DNA from: Mercenaria mercenaria
Lineage: Eukaryota > Mollusca > Bivalvia > Venerida > Veneridae
Length of the DNA: 64,000 nt
Assembly: GCF_021730395.1 (NCBI RefSeq)
Contig: NC_069367.1
Location: 3,470,501-3,534,500 of the forward strand
Reading direction: 5' to 3'
How positions within the stretch are numbered: the first letter of the stretch is position 1; every line of letters starts with the position of its first letter. A model generated the notes under the pieces. The model did no database searches and was not told the origin of the DNA. It saw only the letters and a list, made by a program, of their open reading frames with translations. Both the position numbers and the translations under genes were made by a program. Below are positions 36,024 to 47,980 of the stretch, piece after piece.

Positions 36024-37966
36024 TTTGTTTTTTCTTTTTGGAATCGTCTTACATCTGTAGAACGACCCGTTTATTTTTTTCAAATTAACATATACAATAT
36101 AAAAAGCAGTATAAAAGAAAATATAAATGTATAGAATGTGTGACAAAGTATTATTCAACATTTGTTACATTACATGTATTTCAAAAAGGTTTTCAAAATA
36201 GGTAGTCTTGTATTTCTTTTTTCCAAATAGTCTATTAGAACAATAATATCATTGTACATGACATTACTAATATTTAAATATTTAGTTCGTCTATCGCTAA
36301 TAAAATAGGTTTTATATATGCAATACGAAATGGTATTTAATAAAAAATTTACGCCTTGATACTCTTTCAGTTCAATTTTATAACCAATGACGATACTTTC
36401 TAAGTTTTTAAACGATCTCGAAAAACCACATTTTTTGAAGACGTTAGAAATGATTGTCCAGAAATTTATCAGATATCTGCAGTCTAGGAAAAAATGCGAA
36501 TAATCCTCAATACAGTTACAGTGTTTACAAAACGGATTATCAAATATATTCCAAGTAAATAAATTCAAATTTGTAGCAACAATACGATGGATAAGTTTGT
36601 ACTTAAACTGTTTTACTTTGTTGTCTAAAGTGACTTTATTTAAAACATAATAGAAGGAACTCCACATAATGTGTTTACCAAACTGCTGTTCCCAGTATTT
36701 ATAGATATATGGGCGTTCAAATTTTCTTTTTAGAAGTATATCATATATGATTTTATTTGTCATATCTTTTAAAGATTTATTAGGTTCAATAAATAAAGCT
36801 AATTCTGTCTTTACCCTTGTTGAGTACGAATCTTTTGATTTTAGTTTCGTTTTCCATGAATTTGGTATTGTCTTCTTAATGATTTGAGTTTCAGCTATCC
36901 AGTTATGCTTAGATTTGAAAAGAGTTAATATTTTATTAACATTAATTTCTCCAGTATTTGAGATTATATCATTAACGAAAATGATCTTGGAGTCTATCCA
37001 TGACTTAAATATAAGACATTTGCCGCTATATTTTATGAAACGATTGCCCCAGAGTATTTGTTTACGTATTTCCTGAAAAGATTCTAATTTAGTTGTATCG
37101 ATTTTGCTTTTATTGAATTCAATCCATACATCTATAAGTGTTTTATAAAAATTAGGAATAGTGTATTTAGTACGTGGTAGTGACTTATAGCAATCTAAGT
37201 TCATGAAAAATATCAGAAGATTCTCTCCATATTGATTTAAGAAAAACTGTGGTATAACTTTCCAATTCGCGTTTTCATGTGATAAAAGATTGTGTACCCA
37301 TTTTATTTTCATTGTTTTTGAGAATATATTTATATCTATCATGTCGAGTCCCCCATCACATTTATGCCCAATAGTAATGTTTCGCCTGATTTTATCGTTT
37401 TTACCATCCCAAAGAAATTTGAAGAAGAGTGCATTAATCTTACTTAGAACATCTTTTGGAGTTTCTAAATTTTGTATTAGATATGTAAATTTTGGTAACG
37501 CTAGAGACTTGATTACAAGAATTTTGCCATAGATTGTCAAATTTCTTTTACTCCAATTATTAAGAAGTGATTGACATTGCAATATTTTATTTTCCCAATT
37601 AAGTTTATCACATTCTTGTCTGTTATTTCCAAAGATTACACCTAGTGCTTTGACAGATTTATTTGTAAATTTGATGTCAAATTCTTTTGTACTTTCATTA
37701 TTCTTCAGTTTTCCAATCCATAAACCTTCAGTTTTTGATTTATTCAGTTTTAAACCAGAATATACACCAAACTCATCGATAATTTGAATTGCAAAAGGAA
37801 TTTCTGACTTGTCTTTCAAGAAAAGTGTAGTATCATCTGCTAGTTGAGTAATTTTCAAATGCCTAATTTCTTTATCATTAATTGCAATTCCATTTATATC
37901 TTGACTTTTATGGATTTTAATTGCCATAATTTCGGCTACAATAATGAAGAGTAAAGCTGATAATGG
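36024..37966 (-). mobile_element. 5'-truncated L1/Tx1-type LINE, antisense
   Basis: The 585-residue frame (37927-36170) begins just before the catalytic ADDTTLFL motif (motif C) of reverse transcriptase, so the endonuclease and RT motifs A and B are lost by 5' truncation. Following segments (GLKLNKSKTEGLWIG thumb region; WDGKNDKIRR; C-terminal CKHC..H..C zinc knuckle near CIEDYSHFFLDC) are those of the L1/Tx1 group. The frame is open to its natural end. The 3' end at 36024 has an A-rich tail (plus-strand TTTTTTCTTTTT). The duplicated target AATTTTG flanks it, and it interrupts a ~78-bp tandem array. An open frame in a truncated copy implies recent insertion. Confidence 0.88.
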
Positions 37967-38049
37967 ACAATTTTGTTGCGGCTATCCGAGCTATATTGAA
38001 GGATACGCCATGTTGAAGTGTGTATATCAAATAAATAAATATAATAAGT
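37967..38049. repeat. Displaced unit of the ~78-bp minisatellite
   Basis: Matches the units at 35871-36022 base for base over most of its length. It continues the array across the LINE insertion. Confidence 0.85.
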
Positions 38050-38512
38050 TTTGGGCTATTTTACCAATTTATATATATCCAGAACCCCCAAAAGCCCAGA
38101 ACTCCATTTGACGACCCCTATTTTAATCAAATTCAAATTTAAAGAGGAAAAAATAAAGTATTATATACAATTTTGGCTAAAAGACTGCTGAGCTTAAAGT
38201 GGAGGCAGGCAGTCTGTGTTTATTAAACAAAGGGTCGTCACTTTCAAAATTATAAAATGATGTTATCAGTTGCCATATGCTGTAAAGTGAATGCCGGCAA
38301 CACCTTTTGGCTTTTAAATACGTAGGTCCCCTAGAACAGTATATGCTATTTTAACTCGGTTGTCAGGTTAAATAGCTTGAAAACATCTTTACATGTTCAT
38401 TTTAATCAATAAAGTAGTTTTCCCTTAAATTTTGCAATCGAATTAACTGCCCAAAGCTCCCTTCGCGCTGCAAACCATATCATTATATCTATTTTTTAAA
38501 ATCTATTTAATA

Positions 38513-39112
38513 GTGAAAGTAAAGACACACAATGTATGGATAATTGGTGACTCACTCATCAGAGGAGCACAACAGGCAGCTTATTTACGTCCCGATGCAG
38601 ATTTGGGCCTAGGTAATTTCGTTCATGTTTTATGGGAAAGCGTCAGCGGGATGAAAATTTGTGACTTATATGATACTGTGCAATACCTATTGACTTTCAA
38701 TCCGCCGCCAGAAGTTTTGATCATACATTGTGGGGGAAATGACCTTGGATCATCCGGTATGACAACGCTAAAATTAACATGGATGGTTAAAAACATGCTA
38801 TCTGAGTGGTTAGGGATGATGCCGAACACAAAGTTTGTTTGGTGTCAGATTCTACCGAGGAGATCCTGGCGTTATATTCCGGACTATGTTATAGCAAACA
38901 AAATGCGAGCACGAGTTAATAGTTGTCTCGGAACTTATTTCATAAAACACGGGGGTGCTTATATAAAATTCCCCGAGATTATTAAGATCCCGTTTACTTT
39001 TCATCAGACGATTGCCATCTTTCTTCTTTTGGTTATGACATTATGGTTAACATTTTTTCGGGTGCTGCTTATACGTTCCTATTTACTAGTGAACAAGTTT
39101 TTCCCAAAATAG
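38513..39112 (+). pseudogene. SGNH/GDSL-hydrolase-like part of the Ngaro fossil
   Basis: About 200 residues with WIIGDSLIRGA (block I Gly-Asp-Ser-Leu nucleophile region), then VLIIHCGGNDLG (block III Gly-x-Asn-Asp). The C-terminal Asp-x-x-His block is not clear. SGNH folds act as esterases or lipases. From memory, some Ngaro and CR1-type retroelements carry an esterase-like domain of unknown role. Its place between the recombinase part and the B1 repeat argues it belongs to the element and is not a host gene. Confidence 0.7.
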
Positions 39113-39361
39113 ACATGATACAGTTTTACCCTGTCCACTGAATTTATCATTTTATACAGTAATACTGATTAAAAATAGTTTACATTAACTTGTACTACAA
39201 CGTTTAATAACCGGAAGCTAGAAATATCTCGGCTGCTAATAAGTAATTTTGATTTATAATTTACAATCATTAGTATACATGTGTTACATAAAATTGTCAT
39301 GGCGTTTTATGATATTCCGCTTTGGCGGAAGGTTCGTTCGTTTCACTCTCTCACCTTTTTG

Positions 39362-40100
39362 GCGTTTTTTAATATCATAAAACTCTTGCGTTCGTTGACG
39401 GGGCAAGAAACTACGTCGATTCATATTGACACTAGTAATCTTAATCCAGCCATGACAATTTTGTGCCAATCCTTAATAAAATAGAAATATATAAAACATT
39501 TGTATTTAGTCATTTTTTGCTGGGTAATATTCAGTTTAACCGTATTAAGGTTAAACTCTTTACTCGGCAAAAATGACTCTCCTTATACACCATACCGTCA
39601 CGTGATCAGGGAATTCTGGGTCGGGTATATAAACGCCCGTCTCGCCAGATTCCAGTCTTTTCGATTCAGAGTCCACTGAACGAGGTAGATTCATTGATAC
39701 TTTAAACAAAAAATTTAGTTTAAAAATATTTAAAAACTTCCCACCCTACCCTGCCCGTTTTTCTCGTGTTTGTTTTATATTTGCAGGATATCACCCATCG
39801 TCGTGGCTGGAGATAGCTGAAACATTTGAGTTTGCAACCAGATGCCTTGAATCCCAATGACGAACAAAGCACAAATACAAATAGACTTTTTAAACATTTG
39901 TCGCCGTTGTCGGGACAAAAAAATTGTGATTCAGCGTTTTTTAATATCATAAAACTCTTGCGTTCGTTGACGGGGCAAGAAACTACGTCGATTCATATTG
40001 ACACTAGTAATCTTAATCCAGCCATGACAATTTTGTGCCAATCCTTAATAAAATAAAAATATATAAAACATTTGTATTTAGTCATGTTTTGCTGGGTAAT
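39362..40100 (+). repeat. B1-A2-B2 terminal repeats of the Ngaro fossil
   Basis: B1 (39362-39525) and B2 (39934-40100) share a run beginning GCGTTTTTTAATATCATAAA and ending GCTGGGTAAT. A2 (39526-39739) lies between them and matches A1. This interleaved arrangement lets a circular intermediate be rebuilt during replication in Ngaro-type elements and defines the right end. Confidence 0.88.
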
Positions 40101-40189
40101 GCCATTTGTACATAAATAAAATTAAACAATAGTCAAAAACGATATTTAACCTAGTTGTGTAAATATTAAGCGCTCGTACATTGTTGCAA

Positions 40190-40440
40190 ATGCACCAAAC
40201 GAAGACATGTAACATTTTTTTAACAATGATGAGATTTTAAAGGCGCTGAAATGACCAAAGTGTGGCCCCCTCACGCAGGCCCTTTTCGAAATTCAAAATA
40301 TTTATAAATATGAGTAAACTGACAATGGATTTGTAGAATGAAAAATGTTTCATATGCTACATCTAATTTTCGTGTAAAACAATTATTACTTTCTATAATT
40401 TGATGATATTTTTTCCCCAAAGCATGGACCTAACTCATCC
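40190..40440 (-). repeat. Third copy of the 15.6-kb dispersed repeat
   Basis: Inverted relative to 15624-16113: GCATGGACCTAA, CAATGGATTTGTAGAAT, and AAGTGTGGCCCCCTCAC correspond to complements of that repeat. More diverged than the local pair. Confidence 0.7.
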
Positions 40441-40980
40441 GAACAAAATGGTCGAATTTTACCCGTGTATAAATGTAAACTTCTGTTTTGAAGTGACACC
40501 CCTCAATTTTTATTATTATTTAAACACGAGAATGTACTTTCATTATTTAATAATGTAAATGTGCCGCATTTGTGGAACATTTGCTAAGCATGTTAAACAT
40601 ACAGAGAAATAAACATAAACGATAGCAGAGCAATTTAAATGTGATGTAGAAAAAAGGGGGTATAAATTATTTAATATTCTATAAGCGTTCAAAGTAGATT
40701 TTAAACATACGTTTATGTTTCTCATAAATATTTCAAATTTTACAAAATTAAAGCATTTTGGTGTCCTCGTGGAGGCAAGCCCCTTTAATGTGATCAGAAA
40801 AATGGTCATGATAATGTTTCATTTAACAGCTAAATATTATTAAATAAAATGTAAATATCAGGGGCGATCCGACCTAGACAGTTATTACCATTTGTTTATT
40901 TGTATATAAACATGTATATAAGATACTTGCCTCTTCTAAAATAGAGATGTTTCACTGCAATAAATGACTGCAGATACAAA
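40440..40980. other. Intergenic, nothing recognised
   Basis: AT-rich DNA with no coding signal or named repeat. Confidence 0.5.
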
Positions 40981-41217
40981 TGAGCCATGCCGTGAGAAAA
41001 CCAACAGAGTGGGTATGCGACCAGCAAGGATCCAGACCAGCCTGCGCATCCGCGCAGTCTGGTCAGGATCCATGCTGTTCGCTAACGGTTTTTCTAATTG
41101 TAATAGGCTTTGAAAGCGAACAGCATGGATCCTGACCAGACTGCGCGGATGCGCAGGCTGGTCTGGATCCATGCTGGTCGCATACCCACTATGTTGGTTT
41201 TCCCACGGCGCGGCTCA
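40981..41217. mobile_element. Near-perfect 237-bp palindromic MITE
   Basis: The left arm (TGAGCCATGCCGTGAGAAAA, then GGGTATGCGACCAGCA and GGATCCAGACCAGCCTGCGC) is repeated as its complement on the right with only a few differences, around a short AT-rich centre near 41090-41110. GGATCC and the GCGCATCCGCGC palindrome add inner symmetry. No coding: the open frame on the minus strand is an artefact often annotated in bivalve genomes. A 4-bp AAAT duplication may flank it. Confidence 0.92.
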
Positions 41218-41289
41218 AATCATTCTGTTAAAAGAATGCTCATCTAGATATTTTTTTGATCGGACGTCCATCAACACCACAGGTGTACA

Positions 41290-41600
41290 ACCCATACAGA
41301 CAATCACTGGAAACATGGCGACAGTAAGAAATTTGTGAACCGTTGTACTAGTCGGTGGAATCTGTGATGACAATTATTTAGCCAATGCCGTTGAAAAATA
41401 TGAATGAAACAGCAGCACAGCGGATGTAAGATTACGGTAATGATCTTATATGTGATACTCCTTGGAAAACAAAACTCACGAAGAGAAAAAGGGGCTGTTA
41501 GGTGGCAGGAAGATACAATCCGGCTGTCAGACATGCGTACCATGGAAGTGTAGTCACCCACATCATTTCTGATACCATATAACAAGGACAATTTGTTTTA
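41290..41600 (+). pseudogene. Possible Kelch-repeat gene fragment
   Basis: Plus-strand VLVGGICDDNYLANAVEKYE fits the Kelch repeat consensus (double Gly, then V-E-x-Y), followed at once by a stop codon. The downstream GRKIQSG-type sequence in another frame may be the next blade. Short and single, so weak. Confidence 0.3.
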
Positions 41601-43850
41601 CAATTTTTACTTTTAATGTTGATCTGGAAGTATTTTCCTTAAATTAGCACGAACAATAATGAAAGAGCTGAATATCAAAACTATCTATGACAATGCACTT
41701 GAATGCTAACTGGACAGGTCAAAATATATGCCCGAATCATGCAAAAATACCAATTAAACATGAATCCAAACTGCCTTGCCCTTATGTGCGGAACTCAAAT
41801 TAGCTATAAACAAAATTTTCTTGTACGAATTTTGCTAGTTTTAATTAAATCTACTTGTTCAAAGGACCAAATGATACAGTACACTTACTGCGTATATAGC
41901 TATATTCCAAACACAGACCTGCACTGACCAAACAGACGGATACTCTTCAAGGGGGTCCTCTTTGATGGGACCCTGGTTGTTAGAGGTTTAGCAAAGACAT
42001 TTTTTTTTTACTTTTTTATTATTATTTTTTTTTTTACTTTGCAACTCTCGACGTTGGGGACGGCCGATGAGAAGCTTATTTTACCTTGAAGTATATAAGT
42101 GCAGGCCTGTCAAAGGAAGCCGTCACAGACGACAACTAGCCGGCATTTTTTTATTGTCAAGGCTCCCTCTAACAGTTAAGGGTTATCATTATACCCCTTA
42201 AACCAATATAAAGCATGTACTTGTGCCCCCACAACAGAAGTACATAGCTGCACAGATTATGAAGACGTGGATGCAGGCAAGTTTTCTGCCAAACCAGGGA
42301 TATAAACTAGCTATATTTATCTAGGGGCCCAGACTGTCCAAAATAAATGTTAAACATCGGGTATATGGGCATTTTATACAACATTTTACAATTTATAAAA
42401 AAAATATATGGCCAAGGGCTACTGAGCCGCGCTTATTTATATCCCTGCTAATGCACGCTTACACGCTTATAATCAGCCTATTATATATATTTATCATTGC
42501 ATATTGTCGTACTGGGCAGCAGTATATTTTTTCTCCTTTTTAAGCTAAAATCACATATGGAAAAAAAAATTGCAACCGAGCATTCATGCTGACATTTCAG
42601 TCATTACACCATAAGATACAATAAAGTGTACAATAGCTCAATGCTTTAGCCCACAGCGCCGCTGTGAAAACTAATGAACAACGAAAAAACAACTCACTGC
42701 GCCCCATTAATAATTTGCCCATATATATAAAAAAATTATCAACTGAGCTAGCCGGGTGCTTGCACTTGTAAAAATTAAAATAAAAATAAAATAAAACGGG
42801 CTAAAGAATGGAAAATAACCAATATATATTTGAATGTTTACACTTGCTTTCACAATATAAAAATATTACGCGTGGTTCAAATTAAACCTGCAAGCAGCAT
42901 TTTCAACAGCCCTGGCAGACCAGACATTATGTTCAAGCCCAATCTAATGTTACTTATGGTACATATCTCTGCCCATATACATATACGCAAATAGGACAAT
43001 ACTTGTTTGGTTTTTTTGGGGGTTTTTTTTAGCACTTGGCCTACAGTTCCCTCTTGGAGCTAACCATTGACCTGTTGACTACAATATGATCGCATTTTCA
43101 ATCATTCTTACAATATTACTAAGATTCTTTCTATCGCTGCATTGAATGTAATGAACTTGGTTAAAGAATACGACTCACCCGGTTAACCATTCATTTAAGA
43201 GCTGCCCTCAATGAAGATGCACCTTGACCTTTACCATTCCAAAAAGCCACGCTAGCTGCTTGGACCACACTCTTATTCTGAAGATCTTTATAGGCCCACC
43301 AATCTGCATATTCCTTGATGTTGTGGATAACTTCTCACGACGAAATTAACTTGCATTCTCTAAATCTTGTAGTAAACAACTTCTACATCTACTAAATGAA
43401 TACCACGCAATCACAGCTTATATGCAAGATAAATTCAGTGAAAGTCTATGTTCCTCCATTGCTGACGAGGATTGAAATTGCCATACAAACGTGGCAAATC
43501 CAAAAACGGAGTTCACGCTTTTTCATTACAAATAGCGTTCAAAATACGAAGGGAAACAACTAGCGCACGATTAAATACCAAAATACTGTTCTCGTCGCGA
43601 CCTCTTTACTGGAACAGGGGTCCATGAAAAATAAACAGGTTTATTATGCACAAAGGGCAACATAAAACCCATTATCACAGTGTTTCCAAACGTCGGTAAG
43701 CTTCTAGTGAAGTCAGCTGCTGGAAGTATCTTTTATTTATACGGTCGTCAGGAAAGAAAACAACATTTCAAATATGGCGGCCGATTAACCGGTTCGATTC
43801 GATTTCTTACAAATGATTAACCGGTATCAAAATTTTGAAATCGTCTAAGC
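41600..43850. other. Intergenic, no gene recognised
   Basis: AT-rich, with T-rich tracts near 42000-42040 and a short CGATTAACCGGTTCGATTCG motif near 43783. No frame resembling a known protein. Confidence 0.45.
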
Positions 43851-44036
43851 CCTATAATTTAGAGAGATATGATGTATTCTTCCCAAGCGCAGTTTTTTTT
43901 ATGTGAGCTTTTTCCAAAGGATCTTTCCATAGATTTTATCATATCAGAAACGTAAAAAGGCATGGACAGCAGGAAGTATAATATACATTTGTTACCCATT
44001 TTGCCGATGACTGTCAGCCCTGATCAAAACCAAGTG

Positions 44037-45909
44037 CATCACCTCTGATAAGGTGAAGTCGTGTGGCACTGACCACAAAAGTTTGGCCAAGATAACCAAA
44101 AATCTACTAGGAGACAGCCAAGATGCTTCCCGTCCCTCTAACACATCACCAAAGGAACTTGCGCAGAAGTTTAGTGACTTTTTCATCGAGAAAATTGAGA
44201 ACATTAGGAATGATATTATTTCGCATAGCCAAACTGATCGTGATTCAGTAGACTTGCATTGTCCAGAACACCAAGAAGTAGCAAACTGTCTTATTGATTT
44301 GGCTCCTACAACGATAGAAGAGGTAGAACAAATTATACAAAAGTCTCCAAACAAGTCCTGCGAACTTGACCCTGTACCAACATGGCTTCTGAAGAAATGT
44401 CTCGATGAGCTCTTGCCGCTGATAACAAACATCATAAATACATCTGTTCAATGGAATTAGGTTATGTACCAAAAGAGTTTAAAAGTGCTAGGATAAGACC
44501 CCTGCTTAAGAAACCAGGTCTTGAACCAAACATTCTCAAAAACTACAGGCCTGTATCTAACCTCCCTTTCATTTCAAAAATCTTAGAAAAGGTAGTAGAT
44601 GCGCGTCTTGAGCGGCACTTGAGTGAAAATGAGCTACATGAGGGACTGCAGTCTGCTTACAGAAAGTTTCATTCAACTGAGTCGGCTTTGATAAAGGTAC
44701 AGAATGACATCCTCACATCTCTCGATCAAAATTCTGTAACAGTCCTCGTGCTACTCGATCTTTCTGCGGCTTTCGACACGATTGATCACCAAACACTGTT
44801 ACACCGGCTCGAACATCATTTTGGAGTCACAGACAAAGCACTTGCATGGATGTCATCATATCTTAGCGACCGCTATCAAACTGTATGCGTTGATGGTGAG
44901 TTGTCGACGCCTACGTTGATGAAATACAGTGTGCCCCAGGGATCAGTGCTTGGTCCAAAGAACTATATCATGTACACTAAACCCGTGGGTGCCATATGCA
45001 GACGTCATGGACTTCTTCATCATTTCTACGCTGATGACTCTCAATTATACCTATCTTTTAAGCCGATAGAGGCTGTGGCCAGAAGTGAAGCTTTGCGCCG
45101 CATTGAGAGCTGTCTGACTGAAATTGTCTCGTGGATGAATTCCAACATGCTGAAGCTCAATGCTGACAAAACTGAGGTAATGCTATTGACATCAAAGCGT
45201 AACTCCAAGTACATTGATGACGTTTCTGTGAAGGTCGGTGATTCTGTGATAAAATCCACAAAATGTGTTAGGAATCTTGGAACAGTATTTGACAGCGGTA
45301 TGGATATGGAACAACAAGTCAACTCGGTGTGCCGGGATGGATATGCACAACTTCGCAGAATAGGTCACATCAGACGGTATCTTACCAGTGATGCCACAAA
45401 AACCCTTATAAACAGCCTGGTTACTTCACGGTTAGACTACTGTAATGCCTTGTTAAGTGGTATACCAAACAGCACACTTAACAAGTTGCAACATGTCCAG
45501 AACACTGCAGCTCGCGTAATCACTAAGACGCCCCGTCGCAATCATATAACACCGGTTCTGAAGGAGCTTCACTGGTTGCCAGTGAAATACAGGGTGCAGT
45601 ACAAGGTTCTGACCCACACCTTTAAGGCGTTACACAATCAGTCCCCTGCCTATATTAGGGATATGCTAGAAGTGTATAAACCGGTCAGGACCCTAAGATC
45701 GCAAGACACGCTGTCACTGGTTATGCCAAAATCTAATACCATGATGTATGGCAATCGCAGCTTTTCGTGCACTGCTCCAAAGCTTTGGAACTCTCTTCCT
45801 GTCAAGATCAGGGAAGCTGACACGCTAGCTGCTTTCAAAAGCCTGCTCAAAACCCACTTCTTTGTACAATATTTTGTTAACTGACCGATACATTTATTTT
45901 TTTTATCTT

Positions 45910-45948
<39 letters not shown>

Positions 45949-46097
45949 CTTGTTTTCATTCATGATTTTTGTTAATGTGGAATGCATTATCTTTGTATAC
46001 GTATTTGTTTGTATTTTTGCAATTTATTCTGTAAAGCACTTTTGAACGTGTACAAGTGCATGAAAAGAGTGCTATATAAATGTGGTATAATAATAAT
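44037..46097 (+). mobile_element. CR1/L2-type LINE, 5'-truncated
   Basis: Encodes reverse transcriptase with [12 protein letters not shown] (motif A), VPQGSVLGP (motif B) and [11 protein letters not shown] (motif C). A conserved C-terminal tail follows ([37 protein letters not shown]), typical of the CR1/L2 group of the Jockey superfamily. The first 135 codons (44053-44460) and the main frame (44451-45884) are one protein separated by a single frameshift near 44455. The endonuclease is missing, so this copy is truncated and dead. The 3' UTR has a long T-tract (45909-45940) and ends TGTAAAGCACTTTTGAACGT, then GAGTGCTATATAAATGTGG and TATAATAATAA. Copy B of the duplication preserves the empty site, so both boundaries are known to within a few bases. 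No clear target duplication. Confidence 0.92.
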
Positions 46098-46656
46098 TAG
46101 TAAGAGATTTGATCATATAAAATAGGTTTGTGTACAATTTTGATTGCACAAATATTCTACGATAACGACAACATCTTTTAATAGTATTTGCTTTGATCAA
46201 ACGTACCTGCATCAGAATTCCTGGTTTGAGCTAGAATCAAAGTTTACCCACAGAGAACTGAACTGATTAAACTAAAAGTTCGATGACCTAACGCCATGAC
46301 TAGACTAATATCCTTTATAAGGATCAGGACAGTACCAGTCACAAAAAGGAGTTTATTAAACGAACCTTGTCATCAATACAAAACACGAATTTGCAAATAC
46401 AATATGCCCATTAACATGAAAATAATTTACTCGTCAAAAGAGGTGTGTAAAAAGGTATTAAAAGTCTGACCACATACTCACGTGTACTGACAGAGCGAAG
46501 TTTTGTTTACTTGATCTATTTATAAGACTTTGACTTCCTGCACAAGTTTAATCCTGACAAAATTTGTATCAAACAGGTTAGGTAGCACCATACAATAGCA
46601 CTTATGGAGTTCGAACTTAACAACATTAACAAGTGGAACAGAAATTATATTGTTTT

Positions 46657-46896
46657 ATGATCGACGACGTTAAATTGTATAAATATCTGAGAATACCAGC
46701 TAAGTCAACGTATAGATGTGTGAAGGAATATCAGCAGGTTCCAGATATTGACGCAAAGAAGCTGTGCAACGTGTCGTTGTCAAACAGGGAATGTGAATAC
46801 TGTACTGGTACACTTATTGACAAAAATCCGTCCCGGTTTTGTTTTTGTTCTTATTCGTCCAAAGAAGGTCACGATAAAATGGCGGCAATTATGTAA
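46657..46896 (+). other. Unknown duplicated open frame, copy A
   Basis: About 80 codons starting MIDDVKLYKYLRIPAKSTYR, with a C-x-x-C pair (CEYC). The same frame is found in copy B (48917-49162). I do not recognise a family. It may be a remnant exon carried in the duplicated unit. Confidence 0.3.
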
Positions 46897-47049
46897 AAAA
46901 TCCTCAAAATCTAATGTATGTTTGTGCATTTCTCATCAGTTATTTAAAGTGTTCAGGTGAAGGGCAAAGTTATCAACTGGACAGCTGATCGACTGGATTT
47001 AGGTTTGAGCAACTCGGTCAATATAACGCATAGAACCGCCAAGCCGATA

Positions 47050-47980
47050 AATGCCGACAATGGGCAAACATTTTGTTTTTCGACGAAAGCAGATTCTCAC
47101 TTCACCGCAGTGATAGTAAGATATTTTTTTTTTATTTCACGTCGCACCGACACATGATAGGTCATATGGCGACTTTTCAGCTTTAATGGTGGAGGAAGAC
47201 CCCTGGTGCCCCTCCGTGCATTACTTCATCACGAGCGGGCACCTGGGTAGAACCACCGACCTTCCGTAAGCCAGCTGGATGGCTTCCTCACATGAAGAAT
47301 TCAAGGCCCCGAGTTAGGCTCGAACCCACATCGATGAGGGGCTAGGGTGAACCGCCGTCGTAACGAACGCTACAAGGACAATTGTGTTACTGAAGTGACA
47401 AGTTCGGTGGTGGTTCATTGATGATAATGGCAGGCGAGTCATTCAATTCTAAAACACCTGCCATTGTAATTGATGGTAATCTCAATGCGCACAAGTACCA
47501 AAATGACGTGTTGTTTCCAATGGGGATTCCCCATATAATGATGTATGGTTGTCTATTCCTCATGCATGATGGAGCTACAAGTCACACAGCTGCCAGCACT
47601 AGAAACTTTTTACAACGTTACGACGTTATGTCCTCGATTGAGTGTCGAAATAACCAGACTTAAACCCAATTGAGCATTTGTGGGACGAGCTTGATAGGCG
47701 CATTAGGAGACTTCCGGTTGCTCCTCATGTTCCTCAAAATCTTCGGGAATTGGAAGAAAACATCGTCCGAGAATGGTCTGCCATAGACCAGGCGTACATT
47801 CGTCCTTACATCAGGTCCATGCGCAGTCGGTGCTTGGAAGTTATTCGGTCTTTTATTATGTGAAAAGAAATTGTTTTTCAAGATACATGTATATTATTTA
47901 TTTTTGCCTACTCCCAATACTGTCAAAGAAATATGATAGAAACTAAGGGATCTAGTTGGAACTTTTTCTCAGTATATAAG
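47050..47980 (+). pseudogene. Tc1-like transposase relic (C-terminal part)
   Basis: Three catalytic blocks in order: WANILFFDESRFSLHRSDS (first Asp), FGGGSL.. and IDGNLNAHKYQND, then LMHDGATSHTA (second Asp), and NPDLNPIEHLWDELDRRIRR (Glu), ending RSMRSRCLEVI. This is the DD34/35E core of a Tc1/mariner-family transposase. The N-terminal DNA-binding half is missing. A SINE (47121-47360) splits it and a frameshift lies near 47650. Inactive. It sits exactly between the two copies of the segmental duplication. Confidence 0.88.
47121..47360 (-). mobile_element. SINE (fullest copy in the window) inside Tc1 relic
   Basis: Minus strand: a tRNA-like head with B box GGGTTCGAGCCTAAC, then the body GCTGGCTTACGGAAGGTCGG through CACCATTAAAGCTG and the tail GTGTCGGTGCGACGTGAAAT with an A-run. 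Same family as 13056-13227 and 32157-32203. It inserted between the first Asp block and the GGG block of the transposase. Confidence 0.88.

Larger units (their letters stand above)
29965..40100 (+). mobile_element. Fossil Ngaro-type tyrosine-recombinase retroelement
   Basis: About 10.1 kb with the split-direct-repeat layout typical of the Ngaro branch of DIRS-like elements: A1 (29965-30178) at the left, then B1-A2-B2 (39362-40100) at the right. Parts in order: gag-like (with CCCH zinc finger), reverse transcriptase, RNase H, tyrosine recombinase, and an SGNH-hydrolase-like part. The element is broken, with several breaks, and carries nested insertions: twin ~1-kb repeats, a 5'-truncated LINE and a SINE tail. 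The near-identical A and B repeat pairs suggest it is not very old. Without the ~4 kb of insertions the original element would be about 6 kb, normal for the group. Confidence 0.85.
43855..47088 (+). repeat. Segmental duplication, copy A
   Basis: After removing the LINE at 44037-46097, copy A matches copy B (48000-50850) along its length: the stretch with CAGGAAGTATAATATACATT, the region with GATTGCACAAATATTCTACG, the unknown frame at 46657 and a common end at AAATGCCGA. The pair is in tandem orientation with about 90% identity by eye. Confidence 0.85.

Noticed and set aside
40936-41172. Minus-strand frame beginning MDPDQPAHPRSL
   Set aside because: It lies inside the palindromic MITE and is a well-known false gene of that repeat.
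43992-44435. Minus-strand 147-codon frame
   Set aside because: Antisense to the LINE coding frame.
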